From Monomorium pharaonis (Eukaryota > Arthropoda > Insecta > Hymenoptera > Formicidae): a stretch of 64,000 nt of DNA. Positions 35,462 through 47,425 of this stretch are shown here, in pieces (within the stretch, counting starts at the first letter, position 1; each line of letters begins with the position of its first letter). The DNA lies in assembly GCF_013373865.1 (NCBI RefSeq), contig NC_050473.1:4301955-4365954 (forward strand), in the 5' to 3' direction. The notes under the pieces are model-generated. The model saw only the letters and a program-made list of their open reading frames with translations, did not search any database and was not told the DNA's origin. Position numbers and translations under genes: made by a program.

Positions 35462-35859
35462 TCAATTTAAAGTTATAAAAAAATATCGTTTATTTTTAAT
35501 TGTTGTTATTTTTTCAATTTTTTAAGTAAATTTAGATTCATGAATTTTTGACTTTGGATCATTTTCGCGACCTCGGCGTTTTATATTCTCAGTCTATATT
35601 ATTACGATAAAATTTCAAGTCTGTATATATTTCGTACTATGTACAGATATTATTTTATTTATTCATTACGATTTTTAGAGGAGCCATCTTTGAGCCGCCA
35701 TTACTTGGACAATTTACAATATTTCTTATTGAAAAAATATGTAATAGACTAAAAGTCAAAAAATACTCAAAGTTTCCAAACAATAGATTCATTACTTTTA
35801 TTTAAAAAAATTCTTGAAATTTAGGCCATTTACATAAGTTTCCCCTCTTAATGCCAACA

Positions 35860-37930
35860 AAATATTGATTAACCTCACGAATACATTTATCTATTTTTAA
35901 AAATATTAATTTTTTAATATAAATCATACAAATTATAAAAATTATGGCAGCGCTAATGATAACGAGGAAACCCGAAGTTACTCATTAGCTACGTATATAT
36001 ACAAATGTATATACAAACACGTATGTACAATCTATTATTTCCTCGTAATATCCTGTCTCACTTCTTTGTTTTCAATCATATGGAAAAGAATAAATAAATA
36101 TTTGTCCATTTTTAGTTTCTTTAATTTACGAATGTAAGCGTAAATAAAAAATATATGATGCTGTTTCTCCAACAGTTTGGTTTAAATGCATTTTATATAA
36201 CATTCTATATAAATATGCATTTTACAACTTGAAACATATCAAATAGATTAAATTGAAGGTATTAAAAATTATTTGTTTAGAATTTGAAAGATATAAAAAT
36301 TATTTCTTGGAAACGTTTGAAAAAAAAAAAAAAATATTATCACATAATTTTATATTCTCAGTCTATATTATTAAATTTCAAGTCTGTGTATATTTCGTAC
36401 TATGTACAGATATTGTTTTATTTATAAATATAAGTTTAATAGAAAATATACATGATACATCCACTGTATATCAAAAATGTAGTTCCATAAAATATATAAT
36501 CGCTAACATATATCAAGTATTACCATGTTCTGAATTCTAATAATCGTATCAGGATTGTTAGGAAAAAGTTATCAATTTTTTCGTCACTTTTTGGAAAATT
36601 TTCTCAGCTGAAGATAAAAATAAAATTTTGTAATTAATAAAACTAAAATACTACTTTTTTTTATTTATTGTTAATTATTGTTTTATTATTATATTTTTAT
36701 AACAAAAAAATAAACAGAAAATGACAAAATAAAATCTAACTTTTGTCATATTTTTTAAAGCATTTTTAAAACTAAAAACTTCAATCTTACAGATTTAAAA
36801 AGGGAAAGCATTTATCTTTTCATTTATTTATGTAATTTCTTAAATTCTATAACACAATTTTGAGTTTCTTAATTTTTAATTATTTTATTTTCTCAAATTG
36901 TATTTTTCTTTTTTTCTTTATCCGTACTATGTAGCTTCTGCTTCTTTGATCAATCAACTGATTTTTTACTTCAATACGCCAATATTTTATCATATCTTTA
37001 CGCATTATTTATTGAGATTTAATCATCTCGTTAGAACATTATTTATATTTAATAATTATTGGCTTTTCATGTTCTAATTATTATGTCTTAATCATTTCTA
37101 ATTATTATTTTAATTAGAAATTTATTTTTTGACACATTACATAATTCAAGGAGATATTCAACAATTAGTGGAGTGCCTTTAGACATTAATAACTGCAAAA
37201 TAATTAAAAACAGCATGAATTTAAACAAAACCTTTTAGATTATCTTCTAATTGATAATAGAATCAAAGACCTCTTAAAAATATGTGTTTTTTAAAAATTG
37301 TTGAAAAATTTTGAACCATTTTTTCATAATTTCACACAAATATTTCCAGATCTCAAAAAGTTATTAAAATTTAGCGCTGAAAATATGTATTATTACGTTT
37401 TTGGGGTCACTAAAAACTTGATATTATTTTTTCAAAATTAAAAATAGCAAATGCAAGCATGAAAATTATGTTTTCTTTCTAGTATTTCTAGGATATAGTA
37501 TTATAAGATCAGAAAAATAACGATTGGAACCTTCACTTTAAATCAAAAGAACATTTTAGGCGTAAACAAATTTTTTATTTGTTTATAACCAAATTTGTTT
37601 AAACAAATAAAAATAACTTTTTAAGAAAAATTAATAGCGCCATTTGATTGTATGGCAAATATTACATGGAAATGATGTATTACGTTGCCAAAAATGTTTT
37701 TTATTTTGTTATAATAATGTTATAAACAATTTATTTGTCTGTACGCATTATTGCCCATAGCTAGACTGAGAAAAATAACTATTAGAAGCTTTACTTTGGG
37801 TCAAAAGAATATTTTAAGCGTAAAAAAAATTTTTAATTTATTTAACTAAATTTTGTTATAAACAAATTCAAAAAAAAATTTTTTTAGGGATAGATAAGAG
37901 TCAATTTTATTTAATATTTTTTAATAAAAA
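35860..37930. other. Intergenic, short direct repeat and AT-rich text
   Basis: 36349-36425 is a direct copy, 90% or better by eye, of 35579-35662 inside the neighbouring element (TTTTATATTCTCAGTCTATA ... CGTACTATGTACAGATAT). 37480-37620 and 37750-37880 also look like an old tandem duplication (TCAAAAGAA(C/T)ATTTTA(G/A)GCGTAAA). No gene seen. Confidence 0.5.

Positions 37931-37932
<2 letters not shown>

Positions 37933-37968
<36 letters not shown>
37933..37968. repeat. Poly(T) run of 36
   Basis: An uninterrupted T tract beside the 295-bp duplication; it could be the tail of a minus-strand retroelement or slippage. Confidence 0.9.
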
Positions 37969-37970
<2 letters not shown>

Positions 37971-38500
37971 CAGCGTAGTTAAACGGAGTATTTATACTGA
38001 AATACTTTTGTATAAAATATTTTTTGATGTTTCGTTAAGTTTACGAGATATATCGAAAAAGGCAAAAATGTTTCAATCTTTGAAAGGTAGTTTTAACCCT
38101 TTAAACCATTTTTGAGCACCAATTAAAATTGTCTAAATTCGTGTATTGTCCCCCTCTACATTTGTGCCAAATTTCACTGAAATTGAAATTTTGATGCAAT
38201 AAATACTCAACATAAGGAAAGTATAAAGGGTAAATTTTTGAAAAAAAATTTTTTCAAAAAATAAACAGCATAGTTAAATAGAAGTATTTATGCTGTAAAA
38301 CTTTTGTATAAAATATTTTTTTATATTTTGTTTAGTTTACGATATATCGAAAAAAGGCAAAAACTAAATTTTTGAAGGGTGGTTTCAACCCTTTAAATCG
38401 TTTATAAGCACCAACTAAAAATTTTCAAATTCGTGTATTTACCTCTACATTTATGCCAAGTTTCATTAAAACTAGAACTTTCGGGTCCGCAAGGTTGTTA
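37971..38500. repeat. 295-bp tandem duplication
   Basis: The segment from 37971 is repeated from about 38266: CAGC(G/A)TAGTTAAA, GTATTTAT(A/G)CTG, AAACTTTTGTATAAAATATT, TTACGA...TATATCGAAAAA, AACCCTTTAAA and TCGTGTATT. A weaker relative lies at about 63290-63520 (ACTTTTGTACAAAACATTTT; GGTGGTTTCAATCC). Confidence 0.8.
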
Positions 38501-39147
38501 ATCTTCAATATTCCAAGACAAGTTGAAGAACTTATGAAAGAAACATGTTTTTTTTTCATTACAAACTTTTAAAGTCTTGTATTTTACAAAATAAATTTTT
38601 GTAATTTTTTTAATCTGCAGAGCTCATAAAGTATCATATCAAAAATAACATCTTATAGTTTTTAAGTAATTTGAATGAATTTATAAAAGTGGCAAGTGAA
38701 ATACTGCAGAGAATTTCATATAATAAAACATTATGTTTTAATTACTAATATTTAAATTATTATTTTTGCATTAAAATTACATTAAACTTCAAGTTTGAAG
38801 TATGTTTTATCAAAATCAATCGTTTTTAAACATATTTTTTTAGTTAGACGGACATTATGAACGTATTTGTGCCAAGCGCGCGGGCTCATGCGGGCGCTCC
38901 GCACTTGTCGCTACTCTAAGTCGCTAACGAAATGGCAAGATTTTCAAAAAAATCTAGCTCTTAATTATGATTTAAAAAAAAAAACTTTATGAACATTTTT
39001 TATGTGAAATTTTTCGCTCTTTCAATTGGCGGCATTAATTTAAAAAAAAGTTTAATTAAAAAGTTATTTGCCAAAAATCCTTCAATTTTGTATTTATTTT
39101 GTTATTTGTTAAATATTATTTGTTAAATAAAAAAAGAAGCTCACTAT
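38501..39147. other. Intergenic with one GC-rich patch
   Basis: Nothing recognised except a short GC-rich patch at about 38875-38935 (CCAAGCGCGCGGGCTCATGC). Confidence 0.35.
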
Positions 39148-39150
39148 TTA

Positions 39151-39307
39151 GGGTCAGTTTCACAAACTCTGGTTAAATTAACCAACCGATTATTCTATCA
39201 AAATTGACCAATCACATTTGTTAATTTTGCTTAATGACAAATATAGTTGGTCAATTCCAATGGAATAATCGGTCGGTTAAGATAACCGGAGATGGTGAAA
39301 CCAACTG
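39151..39307. mobile_element. 157-bp palindromic MITE with TTA TSD
   Basis: Flanked by TTA (39148-39150 and 39308-39310). The left end GGGTCAGTTTCACAAACTC and GGTTAAATTAACCAACCGAT pair with the right end ATCGGTCGGTTAAGATAACC and GGTGAAACCAACTG. A TTA duplication fits Harbinger-like transposition. Confidence 0.88.
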
Positions 39308-39310
39308 TTA

Positions 39311-39995
39311 AAGAGATAAACAATTTTTTTTATATTTCGGATATATTGTATTGAATTTTTTTGCAGTCAAAATCTAAGGACACTCCATTAAATATTTGTA
39401 TAATCAGGATAAAACATCTTTTGCATTTTTAAATTCGTTCATTAAAAAATACATAAAGCATTATAAATATTCCTCATAATTTTTTTACAATCTTGTTGTG
39501 AATAATTTATAAAATGTCATTAATACATATCTTGACTTTTACAAAGTCAAGATATAAATTTTTTTCTTTAACTGTTCGTTAATGGCAATAACTTTTGCAA
39601 ATCACTCGCTGCAAAATTGAACAATCATAAAAAATAATTACAATGCTTTCTTAAATATTTTTATTAATTCTATCAAATAATTTTTAATTAAATTTAAACA
39701 TTTAGACTAGTATTATGATAATTTTATGTTAAGTTCCGTGAGTTCTTGACTTTTCCTGATTTTCTCTGACCACTAACAATCCTGCGTATCTAAGGTTTGA
39801 AAATTTGAGTATCAAAAAAATTTTCTATTAAACCAGTTTTACTACGTATATAATTACTAAAGCTATATTTACGAATTTGTTATGGCGACAAATGTCAGCA
39901 ATATATATTTCTTTTACATCTCTTATAAATATTTTTATAAAAATCATAAGCATTCTCCACATTGTGAGTATCAACACATTAATCATGTGTAAATG
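39311..39995. other. Intergenic, nothing recognised
   Basis: AT-rich. A short hairpin (ATCTTGACTTT / AAAGTCAAGAT at about 39530-39552) only. Confidence 0.35.
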
Positions 39996-40638
39996 ATATA
40001 CAGGGAGAAATGCGAACATTGTTCATTTATTAATAGGAAGATAGACGGGATCGAGGTGAACATAAAAGTCCATCATACTTTTTGAATATCTACAATGATA
40101 GTCGAGATTAATTTTTCAAATTGTATAAATGAGAGTGCGCCGAGCCGCTCGAGCTATAGCACGGCCCACTGTGTCAAGCATTGGCTGTCGGTGGCGGAGG
40201 GGGGGGCGCCGTTGCTCATGCTTCGCTGCGCTTTTTCCACCCCCTCCCCTCGTCGGCAGCCAATGCTTGACACGAGTGTAGCGGTAGAATTCCTTTGTTA
40301 AAAGTGATCCGAGAGAAAGCGTTCTAAGAAGTATCCTTGTCCCTTTTTAATTGTGTTCATAAACATGTAATTAAAAAGGTATAAGGATACCTCTTAGGAC
40401 CTTCTTTGTCAGATCGCAACACTAGCGCTCGCACTTGTTCCAGTTATATTATATTTCAGTAGTTATAGCTCGAGCCGGTCGGAGTTTCCCTCGGCGCGCT
40501 CTCATTCATACAATTTGAAAAATTAATATCTCGGTTGTCATTGACCGAAGATATCAAAAAACTATAGTAGACTTTTACATTCATCCCATCTATCTTCCTA
40601 TTAATAAATCGACAATGTTCGCATTTTTCCTTGTATAT
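39996..40638. mobile_element. 640-bp fold-back element with nested palindromes
   Basis: Arms of about 165 bp: ATATACAGGGAGAAATGCGA at the left pairs with TGCATTTTTCCTTGTATAT-type text at the right, continuing through ATTAATAGGAAGATAGA and TTTTTCAAATTGTAT. Inside are two further inverted pairs: GTGTCAAGCATTGGCTG with CAGCCAATGCTTGACAC (about 40171-40274) and AAGTATCCTTGTCCCTTTTT with AAAAAGGTATAAGGATAC. The core is GC-rich. A short + strand open frame here is a by-product. Confidence 0.82.
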
Positions 40639-41301
40639 GTATAAATTAGTATAAAAACAAGGTATGTTCAAGACAATATTACTGTGATAAAAACGACGTG
40701 AGTTATCAATTATATAAATTGGACCTGATTTCTCCTTCGTAGGAATGTAAAAATTTCATTTACAAAATATACCGATTATGTATCATTCTTTAATACAATC
40801 AGCTGTTCATATAAAATATATGCGAGAGCTTAAATGCGACACACACCTTTTAATATCTTTTTACATACATAACAGACACACAGCATACACACAATATTCA
40901 CATATATGCATACATACATATATACAAATAGAATTTAGTACGTAATTAGTATAATTCTGGTTAATAACGGAAATACCCATTATAAACTTATATAGCACAG
41001 AAAAATTGCTACAACATTGTATGACAATGACAAAAATGTATATCTTTAAAAATATTACAATATAATATTACAGCAATATATTTTTTATTCTGATAATTTA
41101 AGTTGCCATTTAGAGGATGCTGGTGTAAAATATATATCAACATTATAGACTTGATTTTTCGTTAAATTAGATTTACAAACAGCTTTTTTAAAAACTATTT
41201 TATATGTTTTAAAATACATAATTGAATTCAAAAAGAAAATAATAAAAAATGTTCAATAACAATAAAATTTCTATATAAAAATTAATTCAGGGTAATAATA
41301 A
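40639..41301. other. Intergenic, AT-rich, nothing recognised
   Basis: Low-complexity with (ACATAT)-type runs. No gene. Confidence 0.35.
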
Positions 41302-41351
41302 ATACTGAGACTCAAATTTGAGAACAAAAAAGTTAAAAAATTACCGATTAT

Positions 41352-41393
<42 letters not shown>

Positions 41394-41442
41394 CGGTAAT
41401 TTTTTTAACTTTTTTGTTCTTAAACTTGAGTCTCTCAGTATT
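41302..41442. repeat. Palindrome around an (AT)n microsatellite
   Basis: Arms AATACTGAGACTCAAATTTGA, AACAAAAAAGTTAAAAAATT and ACCGAT flank about 39 bases of (AT)n at 41352-41390 and are mirrored after it. Likely a MITE whose centre expanded into a microsatellite. Confidence 0.9.
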
Positions 41443-41834
41443 ATATATATATATAATTATTATACATAATTTAATTTTTTTGTGTAATTAAGCTTAAGTT
41501 TGTGTACTTATTATATTATGTTTTAGAACATTAAAAAATTAAAATTTAATATAATTTATTTTAATAATAAAAGACTTCTCTTTCTCTAATAATAAAAGAC
41601 TTTGTAATATTTGAACATAAAAGAAGTTAACGAAAATCAATTTTCATTTGGATCGCATTGGCAGTAGTCAAATGTATAAAATAATTGCAAATACAAAATT
41701 AATGAATTTATTTATTTCTATAACAAAAATATTCTTATATTATTCAATGAATACAGAAACATTGTATTATGCAAATCATTGCATTTCAATGTTGATATGA
41801 TTTTTTGTTGTAATCTTCAAAAAAGCACATTTCA

Positions 41835-41945
41835 TAATTGCTGCAATCCAATAGATACATCAACATTTTGCAGTGTAATTGCAATATTGCACTACTGCAA
41901 TAGAAGATTGTTGCAATGTGGATATAATCTTTCGATGCTGTATGG
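41835..41945. repeat. Family Q repeat fragment
   Basis: ATTGCTGCAATCC, AATTGCAATATTGCACTACT and GATTGTTGCAATGTGGATAT, ending GATGCTGTATGGAAT. Shares the internal TTGCAAT motif and CTGTATGG end of the family. Confidence 0.65.
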
Positions 41946-42299
41946 AATATAATTGTCAGAAATATATTCCTGAATTTTATAGAACTAAAAATTTTACTGT
42001 AAAAATATATCTCATTTATTTTCATCTTCGAATTTATTCTAAGAACTCATCCCTTGAAAGATATGAAATATATATCATTTATTTTTATTTTCGAACTTAA
42101 TTCTGGTGACTCATCCTTCAAAGAAATGAGATATATTTCATATCATTAAAAATTTGTCACTACTATCTATTTAATATTTATCACTGAACCTATTTAATAG
42201 TTTAGATTTTGATTACGAGAAGCAGAATTCTGCCGCGTCCATCTGATGGCAGTAGCGCGTACTGCTCGCAAATGAAGCATATAATATTATTTTTCATAA

Positions 42300-42415
42300 C
42301 ATTTTTAAAACACTGCTGTAACATTATTGAATTATAATGCTGCAAAAATCTTTGCAACATTGCATTGCAATATATAATATTGCAACAATGTTATTGCAAT
42401 CTTCTGAGCTGCATG
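42300..42415. repeat. Family Q repeat fragment
   Basis: ACTGCTGTAACATTATTGAA, TGCTGCAAAAATCTTTGCAA and ATATTGCAACAATGTTATTG, ending in a decayed GAGCTGCATGAA terminus. Confidence 0.6.
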
Positions 42416-42742
42416 AAAATTTACTTATCAGTATTATTCTACTTATTCCGTTTTACTGGAACTTCCACACGTTAAAAGTGACAAAGATTTTATGTAACAG
42501 ACGATGTACAAAATTGGAATGACTAATAACGTGATTGCAAAAATGTTTGGAGAATTATATGAAAAAAGTAAACGAATATTATATACAGAAACTTTTTGAT
42601 TGTACATAGAATCAAGCAGACTAATAGTTGATGTCATTACGCGAAACCTTTATATAATTAATGTACATAAAATAGAAGATACTGTAACATTTGTTGTTAA
42701 AAACACACGACTGAATAATAATTATATATTATAAAGAAAAAA

Positions 42743-43583
42743 CACCGAATTTGGAACAGTTTGCTAAATTAGAACTCCCTTATTTCTTGGAAACTAAACT
42801 TCGGTCTGTACGAATACTGATAAAAACATGATCCGCTTAATTAAAGAAATAAAAACCCATATTTCATACAAATTTGTTAAAAGCAAGAGTTTTATTGCAC
42901 AATTTTCTCTTTCAAATTGCAGTTTAAACAATAGTGTATTATCAATATCATTACCATCATTTCACACGTTTGTAGTTTCCTAAAACTGTTATTTTTCTCT
43001 TTTATATTTATTTCATAGTGCAGTTTTAAACAACATTGCCGTGTGTGCGTAAATTAGAACACTCCGTGAGATCAGAGATCTAATAATGACTGTTACTACA
43101 CCATGACAACTGTTACTACACCGTGACCATAGTATAGCTAGGCCGTTACCGTAACTTTAATATATAATCCACATGTATAATAACCTAAATGTGTCGAGAC
43201 AAGATTTCACGAGAGACAATAGAAGAATCGAAAAAAGCATGCCTGTTAAAAAAAAAAACGCTTCTTAGGCGAACCAAACGGAATAACATAGAGTCTATAG
43301 AACTATGTAATTTAGATAAGATGTATAAGTCAATAAAATATAACATTAATACTTCGATCGTATACAGGTTCCAAATTAGTCGCCCATTTCGTCAAATGCC
43401 CTTTTTGACATGTATCACGAAAACATTAATTATTAAAAAAATATGAAACAGTTATGAAGATTACTACATCATTTGATAGAAAATACTTTTCAATTTAAAT
43501 TCGTATTTTTAAAGATGTTTTTCTAATCATTATTTAAGAAATATAGTCCAAAAAACAAAGTGGTGTTCCAAATTCGGTACCTT
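42743..43583. mobile_element. 840-bp inverted-terminal element, ACCGAATTTGGAACA
   Basis: Left CACCGAATTTGGAACAG and right GTGTTCCAAATTCGGTAC are inverted over about 15 bases. The interior includes an 85-codon open frame at 43189-43446 rich in Lys and Arg (MCRDKISRETIEESKKA) without a domain I recognise; it may be the N-terminus of a decayed transposase. A direct pair TGACTGTTACTACACC(A/G)TGAC lies at about 43087-43131. Confidence 0.6.
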
Positions 43584-45374
43584 TCCTCTATGTATTTTTT
43601 ACTTTCAGAATTTTTAGTATATTACAATGGTTTAGTCCAAAATCATGTCAGATTTTATAACTGACATTTACTTGTAAAATAATAAAATTTATATGAACAA
43701 ATATGCATGCGTGTAAACAAACATATAATATAAAATTTGTAATACTAAATTAAATATATTTTATACGAATTTTTTTTTTCAATTTAGCAAGTATATAAAG
43801 TGAAGAAGGTACACACAGAAAAATATCAATTCTACTATGATAAAAAAACAATTATTTTTAATTCATTGTTTTTTTATAATAGTCTTGAAATATACTCATC
43901 ACAAATTTAAAAGAAGCTTATTATTACCCACTCGGAAAAAGAATTTATATTTAAAGAATATTAAAGTTTTACTAAGAAGAAAAGGAACAGTAAGTAAATC
44001 AAATTTTTGTTTTAACTTAATTTTCTTGATTAAATTATTAAAATTTAAAATATATTTTAAATAAATTTAATACTTGCAATAACTTGTGATAAATTTACAT
44101 GAAACAAGTAATATTTACTTAATTCAAGTATAGTATTTTTCTGTATGTAAGATTAATACACACAATATGGAAAAATAATACTGTTTATTTTCTTTAATTT
44201 TCTTCTCGAAAATATATATGTATATATGTATATATATAATGATCATGCATCAAATGCAAATTTGCAATTCAAATATACAGAACAAGTGAATAAAACTTGT
44301 TACATTTGCAACACGTGATATAATTATTCAAAGTTAAAAAAACAGCTGCTACTGTATTTTTTTAAATTTATAATTAATTTTATACTTCATAATTTTAAAA
44401 AGCATACAAAACTCTTTCCAACATTAAATACATGATTTATACAGAATTAGATACATAAAAAAGAATTTATAAATTTTCAATCAATGTTACATTTTTTATA
44501 TAAAGAAAGGATACAGTTTCAGTTAATGCAATTGTTTTCAGCTTGACAATAACAGCAGCCTGGAATTAATTTATAGAATGCAAAATACAAAGATTGAAAT
44601 ATTGTATGGAATAATATTTCTTCTCCTTAAAAAGACAGGTGAACCTTTTTGTTCTTACAACAATTTGAACACAAACTGGTTAGCTTCATTTGGTTTAGAT
44701 AGCTTGAATCTAATATTTGGTCTTCTTGTCGTTTTAATCGTTTAAGCGCCGGAAATAGTCGTAAAATCTAGACGAAAAACGCTGAGCAAGCGCAGCGATA
44801 GGTCGTTGCATCGTTCATGTATTCAATTTTTACATGATTTTTATTCATATAGCCTCAATTATACTTTTTTTATCAATCGAACTTTATTTTATTATTAATC
44901 GATTCGGTTATTAAATCAAACTAACTTCAAATATTTGCTAATGATACTGAATATAAAAGGGGAAAAAAAAAGAAACAAAGCTTTTGTTGAATTTTTTTTC
45001 ATTATAGAAAAAAATAGAGCGCAATCATGTTTCTTCACCCAAACGATTAATGCATTTGGTAATAAAAGTAATCAATCTTAAATAAAAAATAAGTTACTTG
45101 TAGATTTGCGAATTCTGGTTTAATACAGCAATCAGTAATAATCTTACGTATTAAATTATGAGAAAAAATATCGAATTATTATATATTTTTTATGAATGTA
45201 GGAATCTAAACTGAATTATTTTTATAACTGATCCTTTCTTTCTATACAAACGTGTCAATCTATTTATCGTTGAAATTGTTGACAATATAATAAACATAAA
45301 TAATTATGTACAATAGAATTTGTATGTAATGATTTTACAACTATTTAATATTCATCAAAACACACAATGAAAAC
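43584..45374. other. Intergenic 3' of cta, nothing recognised
   Basis: AT-rich sequence downstream of cta; no gene, and only minor repeats (GTATATATGTATATATA). A small GC-richer patch at 44740-44815 (AAGCGCCGGAAATAG, GAGCAAGCGCAGCG) is not identified. Confidence 0.35.
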
Positions 45375-45454
45375 TCATACAACACGGAACATAACATTTC
45401 AACAATATCGCAGCAACGTTGCAACATTACTGAAATGTTCTCTGTGCTGTATGG
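45375..45454. repeat. Family Q palindromic repeat, short copy
   Basis: An 80-bp copy with both ends: TCATACAACACGGAACATAA and GAAATGTTCTCTGTGCTGTATGG-type right end. The interior has ATTTCAACAATATCGCAGCA and ACGTTGCAACATTACTGAAA. The smallest complete member, useful for defining the termini. Confidence 0.85.
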
Positions 45455-45480
45455 ACACACACACACGCGCGCGCGCGTGT
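45455..45480. repeat. (AC)n(GC)n alternating purine-pyrimidine run
   Basis: ACACACACACACGCGCGCGC followed by GCGTGT. A strictly alternating run of this kind can adopt Z-DNA. It begins immediately after the CTGTATGG end of the family Q repeat. Confidence 0.9.
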
Positions 45481-45781
45481 ATGCTCACACAGTGTATGTA
45501 AAGTCAAATATTTTTTAATATATCTTTATAATATATCAGGCAGTTTTTTTAACTATCTAAACGTATAAATGTATCTATATATGAAGGTAAATATTCAAAA
45601 GTCGTATATCCGTACATATATATATTGTCTTATCAAAATGCGTTTTGACCTAACATATATTGCAATATTCTTCGAAAACTACAGATTAGATTAATAATAT
45701 ATTAAATGTTAAATTTCTGATCGCGTACCTTTGTTTCACTAGCTGCTTTTTATCTTGGTTAATTATTCTTCTGTTTTTACA

Positions 45782-46139
45782 TTATTGAAGCATAAGGGAC
45801 TCTAAGTTGCGGTGCAGAATAGTATCCTTCACAGCATTAAAGACGACTTTTATGTTTTCTGTATCCACCGCGGTGGTAAAATGATGAAACAACGGCTTCC
45901 TCGGATCCCTCTTTACCGAAACGAACATGTCGAGAATAAAATTTTGCACATCCTTCATGGAATGTGGATCACCCGTAAATTGTGGGAAATACAAACGAAC
46001 ATTTGTATCTTGTGACCTCACTTTCTTGTCAAGTAAATCCGTTTTGTTTAGAAACAAAATTATCGAAACACCACGGAATATCATGTTGTTCACGATTGTA
46101 TCAAATATATTTTTTGATTCCTCCAATCTGTTAGTCCTC
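45782..46139 (-). CDS. cta: G-alpha-12/13 (concertina), exon 5, C-terminus
   Basis: Last coding exon; the first base completes an Arg codon and the stop is at 45782-45784. It encodes RTNRLEESKNIFDTIVNN, the guanine-specificity motif NKTD within IILFLNKTDLLD (residues about 280-283), and the TTA motif in HHFTTAVDTEN (about 337-339), which contacts the guanine ring. It ends ILHRNLESLMLQ, very close to the LMLQ C-terminus of G-alpha-12/13 proteins, which sets receptor coupling. No Cys is present for pertussis-toxin modification at the end, as expected for this class. Convergent with the formin gene across 19 kb. Confidence 0.96.
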
Positions 46140-46217
46140 CTACAAGATTAATTGATGAAAGCAAAAACGTTATCATTATTTATTTTACAAATTTTTAAAA
46201 CAGAGTAGATAGCCTAC

Positions 46218-46435
46218 CTATCTTCAAGCAAAACCTGATCAAATTCTGACGACGATACAAGAAAAAGTATAGACGTCACGCAGTCAAAGCATTGGTACCA
46301 CTTTTGCCTCTGAGACCTTTGACCACCAACATCAACAAAAAGGAATGGGATATTATTGATCGATATTACAAATTCAGAAATTCCTTTTGTCGCCTTTCTA
46401 CAATGTAAGATGTCCTGATGAGTGGGTGTATAATC
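46218..46435 (-). CDS. cta: G-alpha-12/13 (concertina), exon 4, switch regions
   Basis: Acceptor TTTTTTTTAG, donor GTAGGC; the exon starts in phase 0 and ends two bases into a codon. It encodes DYTPTHQDILHCRKATKGIS, with switch I Arg (about 189) and Thr (about 192) that bind the nucleotide and magnesium. It then encodes FVDVGGQRSQRQKWYQCFD, containing the DVGGQ motif with catalytic Gln (about 215). RSQRQKW and the following SSSEFDQVLLEDR are typical of the G12/13 class. The downstream intron is only 78 bp. All GTPase residues visible here are intact. Confidence 0.97.
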
Positions 46436-46518
46436 CTAAAAAAATTTTTTTTGTATATTTTACAGATAATTAAAAATAATTAGAAATAAAATTATTACAC
46501 CAGTCACTTAAAAATTAT

Positions 46519-46822
46519 TAAGAGGTAACACTAGTGTAACTGCTTTAAAAAAATCGCAATTTTTTTTGCTAAAAGCGTTTTTTAACATCCCAAGAATGAT
46601 GCTACATTAGTCTTGTGGGAAAAAAATTTTTTAACTGCTTCAAATGCAATTAATTCGAACTGTGAAACGTACAGACGCCATTATTTTTAATCAAATAAAA
46701 AAAATTTTTTATACTTTGATACATAGAAAATATCTATAACTTTAATTTGTTACATTTCATTTTCCACCCAAAAATTCACAAAAACACATATGGTTTTGAG
46801 GTCACACTAGTGTTACTCCTTA
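46519..46822. mobile_element. MITE in cta intron 3
   Basis: Left TAAGAGGTAACACTAGTGT and right ACACTAGTGTTACTCCTTA are inverted; length about 300 bp, low-complexity core. It lies in the intron between exons 3 and 4 of cta. Confidence 0.78.
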
Positions 46823-47425
46823 ATAAATTACTAATTAAAAAAAGTAAAATTGCAAAATAATAAACTGCGAATAAAAATTTTTGTAAAAATAATTTTTATA
46901 TAAACTTTTGATTAAAATATCATTATATTATAATTACATTTTAAGTACAAAGTATAATTATGTAAAATTTTTATCTATTGTACTAGTGTAATAATCCTAA
47001 TATAACTAATGTAATGTTTTTTTCAGTACTTTTCAGAAAATAATGTGGTAATTATCGATTACTTTCATTTCTATATACACTATTACTGAAGAGCTTCACA
47101 CATTGAAAATTTTCTTGCGTTTCGGGAGTATTTTAGAAGATTAAAAAAAATTTTTTTTTATTTGTGAATATATTAAACACATTATAACATTTCTGCTTTT
47201 TTTTTCATAAATTTTTTAAAATTAAAAATTTTATAAGAAATGAGTATTCGAACAAAAATTCCATATTGTTACAATAAATTATTGCGCCAATTGCAAAGAA
47301 AGCATTTTAAAGTTTAAAATATTAAAAATAACTTTTGTTAATTTTTATCCTAAAGAAATTTTTTTTAAAAATAATTGTAAAATATATTAAATTGTTATAT
47401 AATTATAAATTGTTAAAAATATTAC

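Larger units (their letters stand above)
34332..35859. mobile_element. 1.5-kb element with GGCATTAAG termini
   Basis: Left TGTCGGCATTAAGGGAGGGA pairs with right TCCCCTCTTAATGCCAACA. Both ends share AAACT(C/T)ATGTAAA inside the terminus. A truncated copy lies at 8378-9320 in the other orientation. The interior has no transposase frame, but holds a perfect 32-bp palindrome and a nested MITE. Confidence 0.85.
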
